Positions 1 through 7,962 are shown, counted from the first letter of the stretch. The stretch is DNA of 13,525 bases from Thiomargarita sp. (GCA_023144675.1 JAGLFE010000193.1:1-13525); one strand, 5' to 3'. Numbers and translations are program-made. The notes: generated from the sequence alone by a model not told the origin.

Positions 1-40
1 CTACCTATTTTAGGACTATAAAAAATATAAGTAAAAAGTT

Positions 41-53
41 GATAATTATTATC
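41..53. promoter_or_regulatory. Fur-box-like 6-1-6 palindrome
   Basis: The 13 bases GATAAT-T-ATTATC form a perfect inverted repeat around one central base. They match all twelve arm positions of the inner 6-1-6 core of the classical Fur box; the third, outer hexamer is poorly matched (2 of 6). The site lies 38 bp beyond the gspM stop codon and no gene start lies between it and position 1, so if functional it would control a leftward gene outside the window. A chance palindrome is possible in DNA this AT-rich. Confidence 0.35.
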
Positions 54-91
54 GTTTTTTCAGAATTTTTCCTGATTTAAGAAATTAAATT

Positions 92-583
92 TTAAAATCC
101 CATTTCTAAAGTTAAATTAGTTTTAACTACACCAACTTGGTTGCTATTTTCAATATTAATTTTGGTAACTTGTACCGCATATACATTATATAAATTAGCT
201 AACCAAAGTATTAATTCAGTAAATTCAATTGATTCAAAACGCACTTGAACTTTTTGCCTTCCCTTGGGTTCAATCCGCTTATTTATTTTAGCCAGCGAAC
301 CAATACGAGTGCTTTTATCAACTATGCTAAGTAAGGATATTTTATTAACTGAATTAAATGGAGTTTGAGAAGATTGATGACGTAATCGTTGCACTTCAAT
401 AGCCGTCATTTGCATCCATTCCAAAGTATTTTTTTGCGCTAGGACTCGATTTTTCAATTGGCTATGTGCAGTCATAAATGGTTCTAAAAATAGTATATAT
501 CCCAAAATAATAACTAAGGCGATAGCACCTGCTGCGACTATAAATCGTTCTCGAGCAGAAAGTTGTTGAAACCAGTATAACAT
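92..583 (-). CDS. gspM: Type II secretion system protein M (GspM)
   Basis: A 163-aa bitopic inner-membrane protein of the type II secretion assembly platform, where GspM partners GspL. The sequence shows a short cytoplasmic N-terminus with the RER motif usual in this family (residues 11-13), one membrane span at about 15-34, a coiled-coil-prone stretch at 40-70, and a periplasmic domain with the family pattern VRFESIEFTELILWLANL (about 114-131) ahead of a C-terminal beta strand. Length is normal for the family. The ATG overlaps the stop codon of the upstream tetratricopeptide gene in a TGATG junction, indicating translational coupling. No gspL or other gsp gene is visible: the 91 bases beyond the stop are non-coding. 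Identification rests on motif memory and topology, but the fit is good. Confidence 0.82.
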   Translation of the reverse strand: MLYWFQQLSARERFIVAAGAIALVIILGYILFLEPFMTAHSQLKNRVLAQKNTLEWMQMTAIEVQRLRHQSSQTPFNSVNKISLLSIVDKSTRIGSLAKINKRIEPKGRQKVQVRFESIEFTELILWLANLYNVYAVQVTKINIENSNQVGVVKTNLTLEMGF

Positions 584-1335
584 CAGAATTTTTTGGTATA
601 ATTAGAGGGTTTATTAGTTTGAGCTTGTTCTATAATTTTTTCAACATCAGTTTTTTTAGCCGCTCTTGATTTTAACTTTTCTTCTAATTGAGCTTCTAAT
701 TTTTGTAAATATTTATCAATTTTACGCCAAAATTTTTGGAAAAATCCAGGATAAAGTTGTCGTCTAACCGTTCTAGTTAAATAATGATATGGCTGTAATT
801 GCCTTAATAATTCATAATTTTCTTCAGCAATATCATAATCACGGATTGCTATATGATATAAAGCAATAACTGCGGTAAAAGATACAAATTCGGTAACATG
901 AAAAACTTCACGATTTGGATAAATCTGTTTTAATTTATATTTTTTATTGAATATTATTGGAATTTCGTCAAAAGTCTGCTTTTTTAAACATTGGATGGCA
1001 TAATTAGTTTTGGCAAATAGATAGTCTGGATATTTATGATAAGCTTCTTCTATTAAAATTTCAACTTTTTCTTCTTGACCAATTGCTTGATAAGCCATAG
1101 TTAAATAGTTATTAAAAACTGGTACTTTTGGGTATTTTTCAATCAATTCGGTTAGATGGGTAATTACTCTTTTGGGACTAGTACGGGTTAAATTATATAA
1201 TTGTTCTAATTCCTTTCTTATTGAGGCAGGCAATGTCTCAACGCTTTTATGTGGTAAAGCTTTAAAAGTAATTTTATAATTTAATTTTAATTTTTGGGCT
1301 TTTTCATTTATGCTGTATAGTTTTTTATTTAACAT
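583..1335 (-). CDS. Tetratricopeptide-repeat-type protein coupled to gspM
   Basis: A 250-aa protein without a signal peptide or membrane span, so probably cytoplasmic. Residues about 38-125 have TPR-like helical hairpins (spacing such as NNYLTMAYQAIGQEEKVEIL followed by the EEAYHKYPD turn), and about 150-186 look like another helical pair. The C-terminal third is lysine- and glutamate-rich with a coiled-coil character (about 208-240). The start ATG has AAGAA directly abutting it and no properly spaced Shine-Dalgarno, so translation signals are weak. The stop overlaps the gspM start by one base (TGATG). The position would normally be taken by gspL, but I see no resemblance to GspL, which has an actin-like fold and a transmembrane helix. 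The coupling suggests a role with GspM, possibly as scaffold; this is inference and the function is unknown. Confidence 0.7.
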   Translation of the reverse strand: MLNKKLYSINEKAQKLKLNYKITFKALPHKSVETLPASIRKELEQLYNLTRTSPKRVITHLTELIEKYPKVPVFNNYLTMAYQAIGQEEKVEILIEEAYHKYPDYLFAKTNYAIQCLKKQTFDEIPIIFNKKYKLKQIYPNREVFHVTEFVSFTAVIALYHIAIRDYDIAEENYELLRQLQPYHYLTRTVRRQLYPGFFQKFWRKIDKYLQKLEAQLEEKLKSRAAKKTDVEKIIEQAQTNKPSNYTKKF

Positions 1336-1474
1336 TTCTTATATATAGGTGATTATTTATAATAAGAACTACTTGCAAAATTTTACAAGAAACTTTTTAA
1401 GTATATCAATATATCGTAAAAAAGAAGCTAAAAAAATAATTTAGGAAAAATTTATTTAATAACATTTCTTATAT
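1330..1474. repeat. 15-bp direct repeat flanking an intergenic gap
   Basis: The 15 bases TAACATTTCTTATAT occur exactly twice, at 1330-1344 and 1460-1474, 130 bp apart. One copy covers the start codon of the tetratricopeptide gene, the other the last codons of the glycosyltransferase. The 116-bp gap between the genes is otherwise featureless apart from an 18-bp imperfect palindrome at 1372-1389. The repeat is exact but short, and the window is AT-rich. Confidence 0.4.
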
Positions 1475-2528
1475 TATCTAAAAAAAGCTTAGTTTGGAAT
1501 TTTTGCGCTTGTTTTTCACAACTTTTTCGCATTTCAACAGCTCGGTTTGGAGTCATTATTTCTACAGCTTGACAAATATCTTCAATATTAAATAAAGCTT
1601 TGAGTAAAATTCCAGTTTGTTTTGGAATAATTGTTTCTAGCAAACCGCCTTCGGCAACACCAATTACTGGTTTACCAGCCGCCATTGATTCTACTGGCGA
1701 CATTCCAAAATCTTCATCTTTAGGCAGATAAATGGTTGCAATCGCTTGACCAATCAATTTAAATAATTGTGAATCATTTAACCAATTAGTAAATTGAATA
1801 TTGGAAGCATTGTTAGCCAACTTTTGTAAAGATTTTAATTCCGAACCCCCAGAAGTAATTATAAGATGTTTATGCGGCATTTTTAGAAAGGCTTTAATAA
1901 TCAAATCTACCCGTTTTAAAGGGTCTAAACGTCCAACAGATAGATAATAATCACTCTGCCCTTGCCATATAAAACGGCTGGTATCACAGGGTGGATAAAT
2001 AACTATACTGTCTTTATTCAAGTAATGCCGAATCCGGGCTTGGACATTTTTAGAATTAGCAACAATTAAATCCATTTTATTAATAGCATTTTCATAACGA
2101 GGTTGCAAATATTGGATAAATGCTTTTAACAATGGGCGTGAATAAATTGGTAAACGATTTAAATAAAATTCTTTTTGGTCATAAATAAAGCGAGGAGGGG
2201 TATGGCAGTATAAAATATTACGTTTGGCAGCATAATGTTTAACAGCTAAAGGCGTATAAAAACCACTGTAAATAGCAACTTGATAATCATTCAAAAAATA
2301 TGCTTGATTAGCAAAAGTTTGGGCTAATTTAAATTGTTGCCATAATGGAATAAAACTGTGTGCTTGTAAATTATATTGTTTTGAATGTAAGAATTGCAAA
2401 AATGGATGCTTTTTATGCGCAAAACCGTAAGCTAAATCAGCTGGTAAATTTTGGGTTAAAATACTAGATAATCGCCCTCCACCTTCCAATGAAGCAAAAT
2501 AGTCGTGTAAAATAATTGTTTGGCGCAT
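1452..2528 (-). CDS. Family 4 glycosyltransferase (WbaZ-like)
   Basis: A 358-aa cytoplasmic or membrane-peripheral GT-B glycosyltransferase that would transfer a sugar, possibly mannose, from an activated donor to a glycan or lipid carrier. The N-terminal domain has the glycine-rich loop LEGGGRL (14-20) and the subfamily segment ILYCHTPPRFIYD (105-117). The C-terminal donor domain has YLSVGRLDPLKRVDLIIKAF (195-214), the SGGSELKSL loop (226-234) and the retaining-enzyme E-x7-E motif, Glu272 to Glu280, in DEDFGMSPVESMAAGKPVIG. The full length is present. No other polysaccharide gene lies nearby; the TonB receptor gene ends 68 bp upstream on the same strand, so readthrough is possible. Donor and acceptor cannot be told from sequence; the WbaZ-like label rests on recalled similarity of the CHTPPR segment. 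Confidence 0.85.
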   Translation of the reverse strand: MRQTIILHDYFASLEGGGRLSSILTQNLPADLAYGFAHKKHPFLQFLHSKQYNLQAHSFIPLWQQFKLAQTFANQAYFLNDYQVAIYSGFYTPLAVKHYAAKRNILYCHTPPRFIYDQKEFYLNRLPIYSRPLLKAFIQYLQPRYENAINKMDLIVANSKNVQARIRHYLNKDSIVIYPPCDTSRFIWQGQSDYYLSVGRLDPLKRVDLIIKAFLKMPHKHLIITSGGSELKSLQKLANNASNIQFTNWLNDSQLFKLIGQAIATIYLPKDEDFGMSPVESMAAGKPVIGVAEGGLLETIIPKQTGILLKALFNIEDICQAVEIMTPNRAVEMRKSCEKQAQKFQTKLFLDNIRNVIK

Positions 2529-2596
2529 TAAACAAATTGCTTTAAGAAATTTAGCTTGGGTTACGTTTTGCTTTTTTATCTACGTAATTTTGATTT

Positions 2597-4720
2597 TTAA
2601 AACTTATATTTGAATTGGACATAAGCCGCACGTTCTACTTCACTTGCGATAATTCTATTACCATTGAAGCTATTGCCAAATTCTGAATGCTGATTATCAA
2701 ATAAATTGCGTACCCCAATACTTAAATCCAAAGTTTTATTAGGTCTCCAGCCAAAACGTATATCAGTACGAAGATAACTGTGTATAGGAGGGGATTCTTC
2801 TCCACTTCCTGGTGCATCTAGTCGGCTTACATAATATAAACTGGTATCCAATTCTAAATGATTAGGTAAAGATAATAATGATCTGAGAGTTGCTTGGTGA
2901 TGTGGATCATTTTTCTCGTCCGACTCTCCCATAATTTCATCTTCGCCATTAATATGCAACTGGACATCTAAATAACTATAGGTGCTAATCAATTTCCAAT
3001 TTTTTAAAATTTGCCAATGGGTAGCTAATTCTAAACCATAGATTTCGCCCCACATTCCATTAGTTGATTGATATAATATGGTTAAAGGCGTTGTTGTCAT
3101 ATCAAAACTTGGCATACCCATACTACGTAATTGATTATATTCGTGAGAAAATATAGCAATATCTAATAAAAATTTTTCAGTTGGATTAAAACGATAACCT
3201 AATTCATAAGCTAAAAGTTCTTCTGATTTTAAATTTGGATTAGCAATAATACTTAAAAAAATATCACTTAGTGGATTAAAGGTATTATAATTGCTATATC
3301 TCTCACTGCGTGAAGGTGTATGTACTGCACGGGAAATAGCTGCCCATACTTGATGTTGTTGATTGATATTCCATAGGGTACGTATTGTAGGTTGATATTC
3401 AAACTCAGTATAGTCATTGTATTCAAATTTAGAACCTAAAGTCAATTGAACATTGGGATTAAGAGAAAAATCACCTTGTAAAAAAGCACTCCATTTTTTA
3501 TAAGTCTGTTCTGGCGGAGAATAGGTGAGGAGAGACAAACTATCAATATCATCCTGTGTATTATGAAATCCAATTCCCCAAAGATATTCTTCTGTTTCAC
3601 TACGTTCCCAGCGATGTTGAAAATCAATATCATAGATGGTACGCTCTTCTTTTAAAGATGCATCTTTACGATGAATATGATCGTAATAAGTTTGCAATAT
3701 AATTTCGCCCGCATCTAAATTATGTTGCCAACGACCCAATAAATTAAGACCATCAACATTAACTTGATCCTCCCCTAACATAAATAAATTTTGTTTAGCA
3801 AAACCCTCATAAGCATCACCTTGTATAGTAATGCTATCATTATGCTTAATATCCCAATCGACACGAAAACCAGACATTTTCGACTGCCAACGATCAGAAT
3901 TAATTTCCCCCTGTAGCGTTACAAAATCTTCATGTTCTTGAAATTTGCCATATACTCGATAAGCCAGTCCATTTTTTAACTTACCACCATGCTGAAAACC
4001 TACAATGGCACGTTCTTCACCAACTCCAACATGAGTAGTTATTAAGTTACCTTGGGTATCTTTTGCTGATTTAGTAACGATATTAATGACACCATTAACC
4101 GCATTAGCACCCCATAATGTTGCACCTGGACCACGAATAACTTCAATTCGATCAATATTTTCAATTAGCAAATCTTGAACATCCCAATAAACTGCCGATC
4201 GTAAATGGGTGTAAACGCTACGTCCATCTATCATAACCAGTAATTTACTAGAATATTGATTATTAAATCCTCTAGCACTAATTGCCCATTTATTGGCATC
4301 AATATGCGCAACTTGTACCCCTGGAATCATGCGCAATAATTCTGGTACTTTAGTCATGCCAGAACGACGTATATCTTCCTGAGTAAGAACAAACAAAGCT
4401 CCCGCAGTTTCCATTAATCCTTGTTGCTTTCTAGCCGCAATACCAGCTTTGGGATTAAAAACTTCAACCGTCATCAATTCTTCTAAAGACAACAATTTTA
4501 ATTGTTTAACTGTAGAATACTGTTGTTGGGTAGATTGTGAAATAACCGAATTATTAATCGAAGCAACTATAATATTTGTTAGCTCTTCCAAAGCTAAACT
4601 TTTTAAATAATTAATAATTACTTGGCTTTTTTTATAATCAATTTTATTAACAGAAGCAAAGCTGTTTGATAATCCTATTAATAATAGGAATAGAATTTGT
4701 ATTACCTTTTTTAAAAACAT
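2597..4720 (-). CDS. TonB-dependent outer-membrane receptor
   Basis: A 707-aa outer-membrane receptor. There is a signal peptide at 1-22 with likely cleavage after NSFA. The plug domain spans about 100-217 and contains VLTQEDIRRSG (111-121), ARGFNNQYSSKLLVMIDGRS (149-168) and RIEVIRGPGATLWGANAVNG (191-210). The beta-barrel fills about 220-707 and ends in an aromatic residue (FKYKF), as needed for barrel insertion. Before the plug, the motif LKxLxLEELxxxxV occurs twice, at 39-52 and 74-87; the second copy (LEELMTVEV) is in the TonB-box position. The gene starts 17 bp after the yfiR-like stop and is probably co-transcribed, although no Shine-Dalgarno is visible. It resembles the CirA/vitamin-B12 receptor type, but the substrate is unknown. 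In this locus it occupies the outer-membrane slot that YfiB has in Yfi systems; a sensing role is inference. Confidence 0.92.
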   Translation of the reverse strand: MFLKKVIQILFLLLIGLSNSFASVNKIDYKKSQVIINYLKSLALEELTNIIVASINNSVISQSTQQQYSTVKQLKLLSLEELMTVEVFNPKAGIAARKQQGLMETAGALFVLTQEDIRRSGMTKVPELLRMIPGVQVAHIDANKWAISARGFNNQYSSKLLVMIDGRSVYTHLRSAVYWDVQDLLIENIDRIEVIRGPGATLWGANAVNGVINIVTKSAKDTQGNLITTHVGVGEERAIVGFQHGGKLKNGLAYRVYGKFQEHEDFVTLQGEINSDRWQSKMSGFRVDWDIKHNDSITIQGDAYEGFAKQNLFMLGEDQVNVDGLNLLGRWQHNLDAGEIILQTYYDHIHRKDASLKEERTIYDIDFQHRWERSETEEYLWGIGFHNTQDDIDSLSLLTYSPPEQTYKKWSAFLQGDFSLNPNVQLTLGSKFEYNDYTEFEYQPTIRTLWNINQQHQVWAAISRAVHTPSRSERYSNYNTFNPLSDIFLSIIANPNLKSEELLAYELGYRFNPTEKFLLDIAIFSHEYNQLRSMGMPSFDMTTTPLTILYQSTNGMWGEIYGLELATHWQILKNWKLISTYSYLDVQLHINGEDEIMGESDEKNDPHHQATLRSLLSLPNHLELDTSLYYVSRLDAPGSGEESPPIHSYLRTDIRFGWRPNKTLDLSIGVRNLFDNQHSEFGNSFNGNRIIASEVERAAYVQFKYKF

Positions 4721-4737
4721 AATTTTATATAAAATGG

Positions 4738-5304
4738 CTATTCAATGATTTTTGCGATACGTAATAAATTAGCATTTGCTTGTAAAGCAACTTGTTTTAA
4801 AACATTAGGTGCAATATAGAAACGAACCCGTTTGCGATGTTTAAAAAATTGAATCATGCCTCCTTGATTAATGAAAGAATCTATATCACTTACAGTAAGA
4901 ATGGGATAAGTTTTTATTTCATATAAAATATTATTTAAATAATCCTCTTCTGATTTACTAATAAATAAAATATGACAAATCTGAATATTATAAATATTTG
5001 CTATTCGTTTTATTTTAACTGGATGTGAATTCACCTGTTCTCCTTCTACAGTTAAATCAATTGCAGTTTGAAACGGGTCTTCACCTAATATGCAAATATT
5101 GAAAGGCGCAGCATCAAAAGAAAATACTGAATCTGGCCATCTTATAAAATTTGCGAAATTATATAAAAATACTGCTTTAATTTGATATTCTTGAGCAATA
5201 GGACGAGCAATAGCTACTGAAAAGCTACTACTTATTAGTAATAAACATAAAATTATTCTTAATTTTCGTATAATATACGAATTAAATTTTGATTTTGAAA
5301 ACAT
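4738..5304 (-). CDS. YfiR-family periplasmic protein (DUF4154)
   Basis: From the ATG at 5304 this is 188 aa; an in-frame TTG at 5313 would add three residues and neither start has a good Shine-Dalgarno. Residues 1-33 form a signal peptide ending in SVAIA, so the protein is periplasmic. The YfiR hallmarks follow: EYQIKAVFLYNFANFIRWP (39-57), ICILGEDPF (70-78), HILFISKSEE (111-120), and the C-terminal block ILTVSDIDSFINQGGMIQFF (135-154) ending in NANLLRIAKII. The mature protein has two cysteines, 71 and 110, spaced as in the first disulfide I recall for Pseudomonas YfiR; the second pair of that protein is missing. YfiR represses the diguanylate cyclase YfiN by binding its periplasmic domain. 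Here the partner is more likely the divergent CHASE8-type kinase, with the downstream TonB receptor as outer-membrane component; this partner choice is inference. Confidence 0.85.
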   Translation of the reverse strand: MFSKSKFNSYIIRKLRIILCLLLISSSFSVAIARPIAQEYQIKAVFLYNFANFIRWPDSVFSFDAAPFNICILGEDPFQTAIDLTVEGEQVNSHPVKIKRIANIYNIQICHILFISKSEEDYLNNILYEIKTYPILTVSDIDSFINQGGMIQFFKHRKRVRFYIAPNVLKQVALQANANLLRIAKIIE

Positions 5305-5444
5305 AACTTTCAATTACTTTATTTGTGCAAATATTTTTAAAATAAATACAATTAAATCAAAAAGTTAAATATATCTAATTTTTTTAATTTAAATTATTTG
5401 GAATAATTATTCAATAAGTATAAAACTTGGCATTATATAATTAT

Positions 5445-5475
5445 TTGAAATTTATTCATGATAAATAACTATATT
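5445..5475 (+). promoter_or_regulatory. Weak sigma-70-like promoter candidate for the kinase operon
   Basis: TTGAAA (5445-5450) is followed after 19 bases by TATATT (5470-5475). The spacing is long and the -10 imperfect, and in AT-rich DNA such pairs arise easily. It would give a leader of about 145 bases before the kinase start. Confidence 0.2.
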
Positions 5476-5539
5476 ATACTTAGAACTTTAAAATAACATT
5501 TTAAACATAATTTTTTATTAAAATATAATAAACTTTTTT

Positions 5540-5561
5540 TAAATTATTTTTAAATTATTTT
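5540..5561. repeat. Two tandem 11-bp units upstream of the kinase gene
   Basis: The unit TAAATTATTTT is repeated exactly twice with no gap, ending 61 bp before the kinase start codon. The period is close to one helical turn, which would place both copies on the same DNA face. It could be a binding site, an UP-element-like or bent tract, or low-complexity drift. Confidence 0.4.
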
Positions 5562-5622
5562 TAATAGATAAAACAGTTTAACAAATACAAAAACGATACT
5601 TATTTATAATACAAGGTAAATT

Positions 5623-7962
5623 ATGGGTTTTTTTAATAACTTTTCTATTAAGAATAAATTAAGAATTATTATTCTTTTTATTAGCATGATTGTACTAATT
5701 TTAGCTTCTACAACTATTATTGTTGCCGATTTTATAACATTTCAGCAACAAATAAAAGAAGATTTATTAGTATTAGCCGATTTAGTTGGTATCAATAGCA
5801 ACGCTGGACTTATTTATCTTGATCCAGTAACTACAGAAGAAAATATTGCTGGTTTAAAAGCTAATTCACATATTATGTTAGCTAATATTTATAAAAATGG
5901 TAACTTATTTGCTAGTTATATTAAAGAAAAAATACCAAAAGATATTAAAGTTGATTCTAGTAACATTTATGAACTTTTTGATTTTTACAATATATTTGAA
6001 AAAGCTGAACTAGGAACGTTTAAGCTTTTACCCGATAAGAAAATTACAATTTTAAATCCTATTATATTTGAAGACAAATTAACCAGCAAAGATTATATAC
6101 ATCTTATTCAACCAATTAAATTTAGGAATAAAATTATTGGGGTTATTCATATTCAATCAGATTTAAAAAACCTTGAAAGACGTTTATGGTGGGAAATTAA
6201 TATTGCCATTATTGCCTTGCTTATTGCTTTAGTGAGTACACTTATTTTAGCTTCCCGTTTTCAATCAATTATTACGAAGCCGATTTATAATTTACTAAAA
6301 ACTATGAAAGCGGTTTCTAATCAAAAAGATTATAGTTTAAGGGCTGAGAAATTGACTAATGATGAATTAGGTAATTTAGTCGATGGATTTAATAAAATGC
6401 TTACCCAAGTTGAATCACGTGATAAAGAATTAGCACAATATCAAAACCATTTAGAGGAAATGGTTAAGCAACGTACTTCGCAATTAGAAAAAAGATCTAA
6501 AGAATTATCTGTAGCACGTGATCAAGCCTTGGCTGCTAATCGTGCTAAAAGTGCTTTTTTAGCCAATATGAGCCATGAATTACGAACACCTTTAAACGGC
6601 ATTTTGGGCTATGCGCAAATTTTGAATCGAGATAAAAGTCTAAATAAAAGTCAAAAAGATGGTATTAATATTATTCAACGAAGTGGCGATTATTTATTAA
6701 CTTTAATTAGCGATATTTTGGACATTTCTAAAATTGAAGCGGGAAAATTGGAAGTTATTAGTGCTGAATTTTATTTAGAACAGTTTTTAAATAGTATTGC
6801 TGAATTATTTAAGATTCGCGCTGAAAAGAAAGGCATTATTTTCGATTATAAATTTTCATCACAATTGCCAACTGTAATATTTGCTGATGAAAAACGTTTG
6901 CGTCAAATTGTAATTAATTTACTAGGTAATGCGATTAAATTTACTAACGATGGCACCGTCAGTTTTAAAGTAAATTATGAAGGTGATAATAAATTTGCTT
7001 TTATGGTTGCGGATACTGGAGTTGGAATTTCCGAAGATGAAATAGAGAAAATTTTCCAACCTTTTCAACAAGTCGGCGATGAAAACTATAAAGCAGAAGG
7101 AACTGGTTTAGGTTTATCTATCACTAAAAAATTAGTTGAATTAATGGAAGGTAAACTTAAAGTTGAAAGCGTATTTGGGCATGGTAGCGTATTTTCGGTT
7201 ATTTTAGAAATGCCAGTACTTTCTACTGAAAAAATTAAACTAGAAGAAAAGTTGCCAACTATTATTGGTTACACGAGGAGTCAAGAAATAGAAAATGAAC
7301 CAATTGATTCTTGTATAATTTTAGTTGTAGATGATCGCATTGAAAATCGTTTGGTAATTATTAATTTATTAACTCCGTTAGGATTTAATGTTATTGCAGC
7401 AGATGGTGGAAAACAGGCGGTAGAAAAAGCTACTGAATTTCAGCCCGATATTATTTTAATGGATTTAATGATGCCAGGCATGGATGGTTTTGAAACCACT
7501 CGCCAAGTTAGAAAAATAAGTGGTTGTGAACATATTCCAATTTTTGCATTATCAGCCAGTGTTTTTGAATATCATCGTGAAGAAAGTAAAAAAGCTGGTT
7601 GCACCGAATTTGTCAATAAACCAGTTGACGAAAACCAATTATTACCCTTAATGGGAAAATATTTGGATTTAACTTGGATTCATGATGAAACGGAAGAACA
7701 AATAACCCAAGATGTTATTGATAAAACATCGGAAACAGAAGAAACAGTTGAACCGATAGAATTACCAACCGAATTAGTTTCTGAATTATACCAACTAGTT
7801 ATGATGGGCGATATTACTGGCATTAATGAATTTTCCCAGAAATTAGAACAAACTGACGCTAAATTTATTTCACTTGCCAAAGAAATTAATCAATTAGCCG
7901 ACGAATTTGAATTAGATAAACTTCAAGAAATAGCTCAAAAATTTATGGATGAAGCAACATGA
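5623..7962 (+). CDS. CHASE8-type membrane hybrid histidine kinase
   Basis: A 779-aa inner-membrane sensor kinase. Order: membrane span about 13-35; periplasmic domain about 37-188 with a CHASE8-like signature (LLVLADLVGINSNAGLIYLD at 48-67, then IAGLKANSHIMLANIYKNGN at 75-94), the domain type found in YfiN; second span about 190-211; HAMP about 212-265; coiled coil about 265-305; HisKA with phosphorylated His318 in NMSHELRTP; HATPase with N-box Asn436, G1 DTGVGI (464-469), F-box IFQPFQQ and G2 GTGLGL (493-498); receiver with Asp570/571, phospho-acceptor Asp614, Ser644 and Lys666. A helical tail (about 700-779) follows without a phosphotransfer histidine. The start has the clearest Shine-Dalgarno here, AAGG at 5613-5616, six bases before ATG. 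It overlaps the next gene by ATGA. It probably signals to that receiver-cyclase; control by the divergent YfiR-like protein is inference. Confidence 0.9.
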   Translation: MGFFNNFSIKNKLRIIILFISMIVLILASTTIIVADFITFQQQIKEDLLVLADLVGINSNAGLIYLDPVTTEENIAGLKANSHIMLANIYKNGNLFASYIKEKIPKDIKVDSSNIYELFDFYNIFEKAELGTFKLLPDKKITILNPIIFEDKLTSKDYIHLIQPIKFRNKIIGVIHIQSDLKNLERRLWWEINIAIIALLIALVSTLILASRFQSIITKPIYNLLKTMKAVSNQKDYSLRAEKLTNDELGNLVDGFNKMLTQVESRDKELAQYQNHLEEMVKQRTSQLEKRSKELSVARDQALAANRAKSAFLANMSHELRTPLNGILGYAQILNRDKSLNKSQKDGINIIQRSGDYLLTLISDILDISKIEAGKLEVISAEFYLEQFLNSIAELFKIRAEKKGIIFDYKFSSQLPTVIFADEKRLRQIVINLLGNAIKFTNDGTVSFKVNYEGDNKFAFMVADTGVGISEDEIEKIFQPFQQVGDENYKAEGTGLGLSITKKLVELMEGKLKVESVFGHGSVFSVILEMPVLSTEKIKLEEKLPTIIGYTRSQEIENEPIDSCIILVVDDRIENRLVIINLLTPLGFNVIAADGGKQAVEKATEFQPDIILMDLMMPGMDGFETTRQVRKISGCEHIPIFALSASVFEYHREESKKAGCTEFVNKPVDENQLLPLMGKYLDLTWIHDETEEQITQDVIDKTSETEETVEPIELPTELVSELYQLVMMGDITGINEFSQKLEQTDAKFISLAKEINQLADEFELDKLQEIAQKFMDEAT

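Larger units (their letters stand above)
5305..5622. promoter_or_regulatory. AT-rich divergent control region between yfiR-like gene and kinase
   Basis: This 318-bp spacer is almost entirely A and T and must hold the promoters for both divergent units. Visible elements are an inverted repeat ATTTG-TG-CAAAT at 5321-5332 just upstream of the yfiR-like start, a perfect 12-bp palindrome GAATAATTATTC at 5401-5412, TATAAT at 5436-5441 without a matching -35, and two exact copies of an 11-bp unit at 5540-5561. I see no 19-bp Fur box and no sigma-54 site. Palindromes of this size are expected by chance at this base composition. No open reading frame worth calling is present. Confidence 0.55.

Noticed and set aside
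1..91. A partial gene at the left edge
   Set aside because: Stops occur early in the frames checked and no start codon for a leftward gene is present.
1372..1389. Imperfect 18-bp palindrome CTTGCAAAATTTTACAAG as a terminator of the glycosyltransferase gene
   Set aside because: The stem is mainly A/T pairs with little room for a loop, and no T-run follows on the minus strand.
3442..3633. 63-codon open frame on the minus strand inside the TonB receptor gene
   Set aside because: Same strand but another frame of a well-supported receptor; no family resemblance.
5401..5412. Perfect palindrome GAATAATTATTC as an operator
   Set aside because: At this A+T content a 12-bp palindrome is expected roughly once in two spacers of this length, so it does not merit a separate call.
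5427..5445. TTGGCA next to TATAAT as a sigma-54 or sigma-70 promoter
   Set aside because: The spacing between the elements is far too short for sigma-70 and the GC of a -12 box is missing.
5641..6190. Kinase periplasmic region as a solute-binding or Cache domain
   Set aside because: The run LADLVGINSNAGLIYLD followed by the LKANSHIMLANIYKNGN segment fits CHASE8 better, and the adjacent yfiR-like gene supports that reading.
7680..7880. 66-codon open frame on the minus strand inside the kinase tail
   Set aside because: It is Ser/Thr-rich because it is antisense to the Glu-rich kinase tail; no supporting signal.
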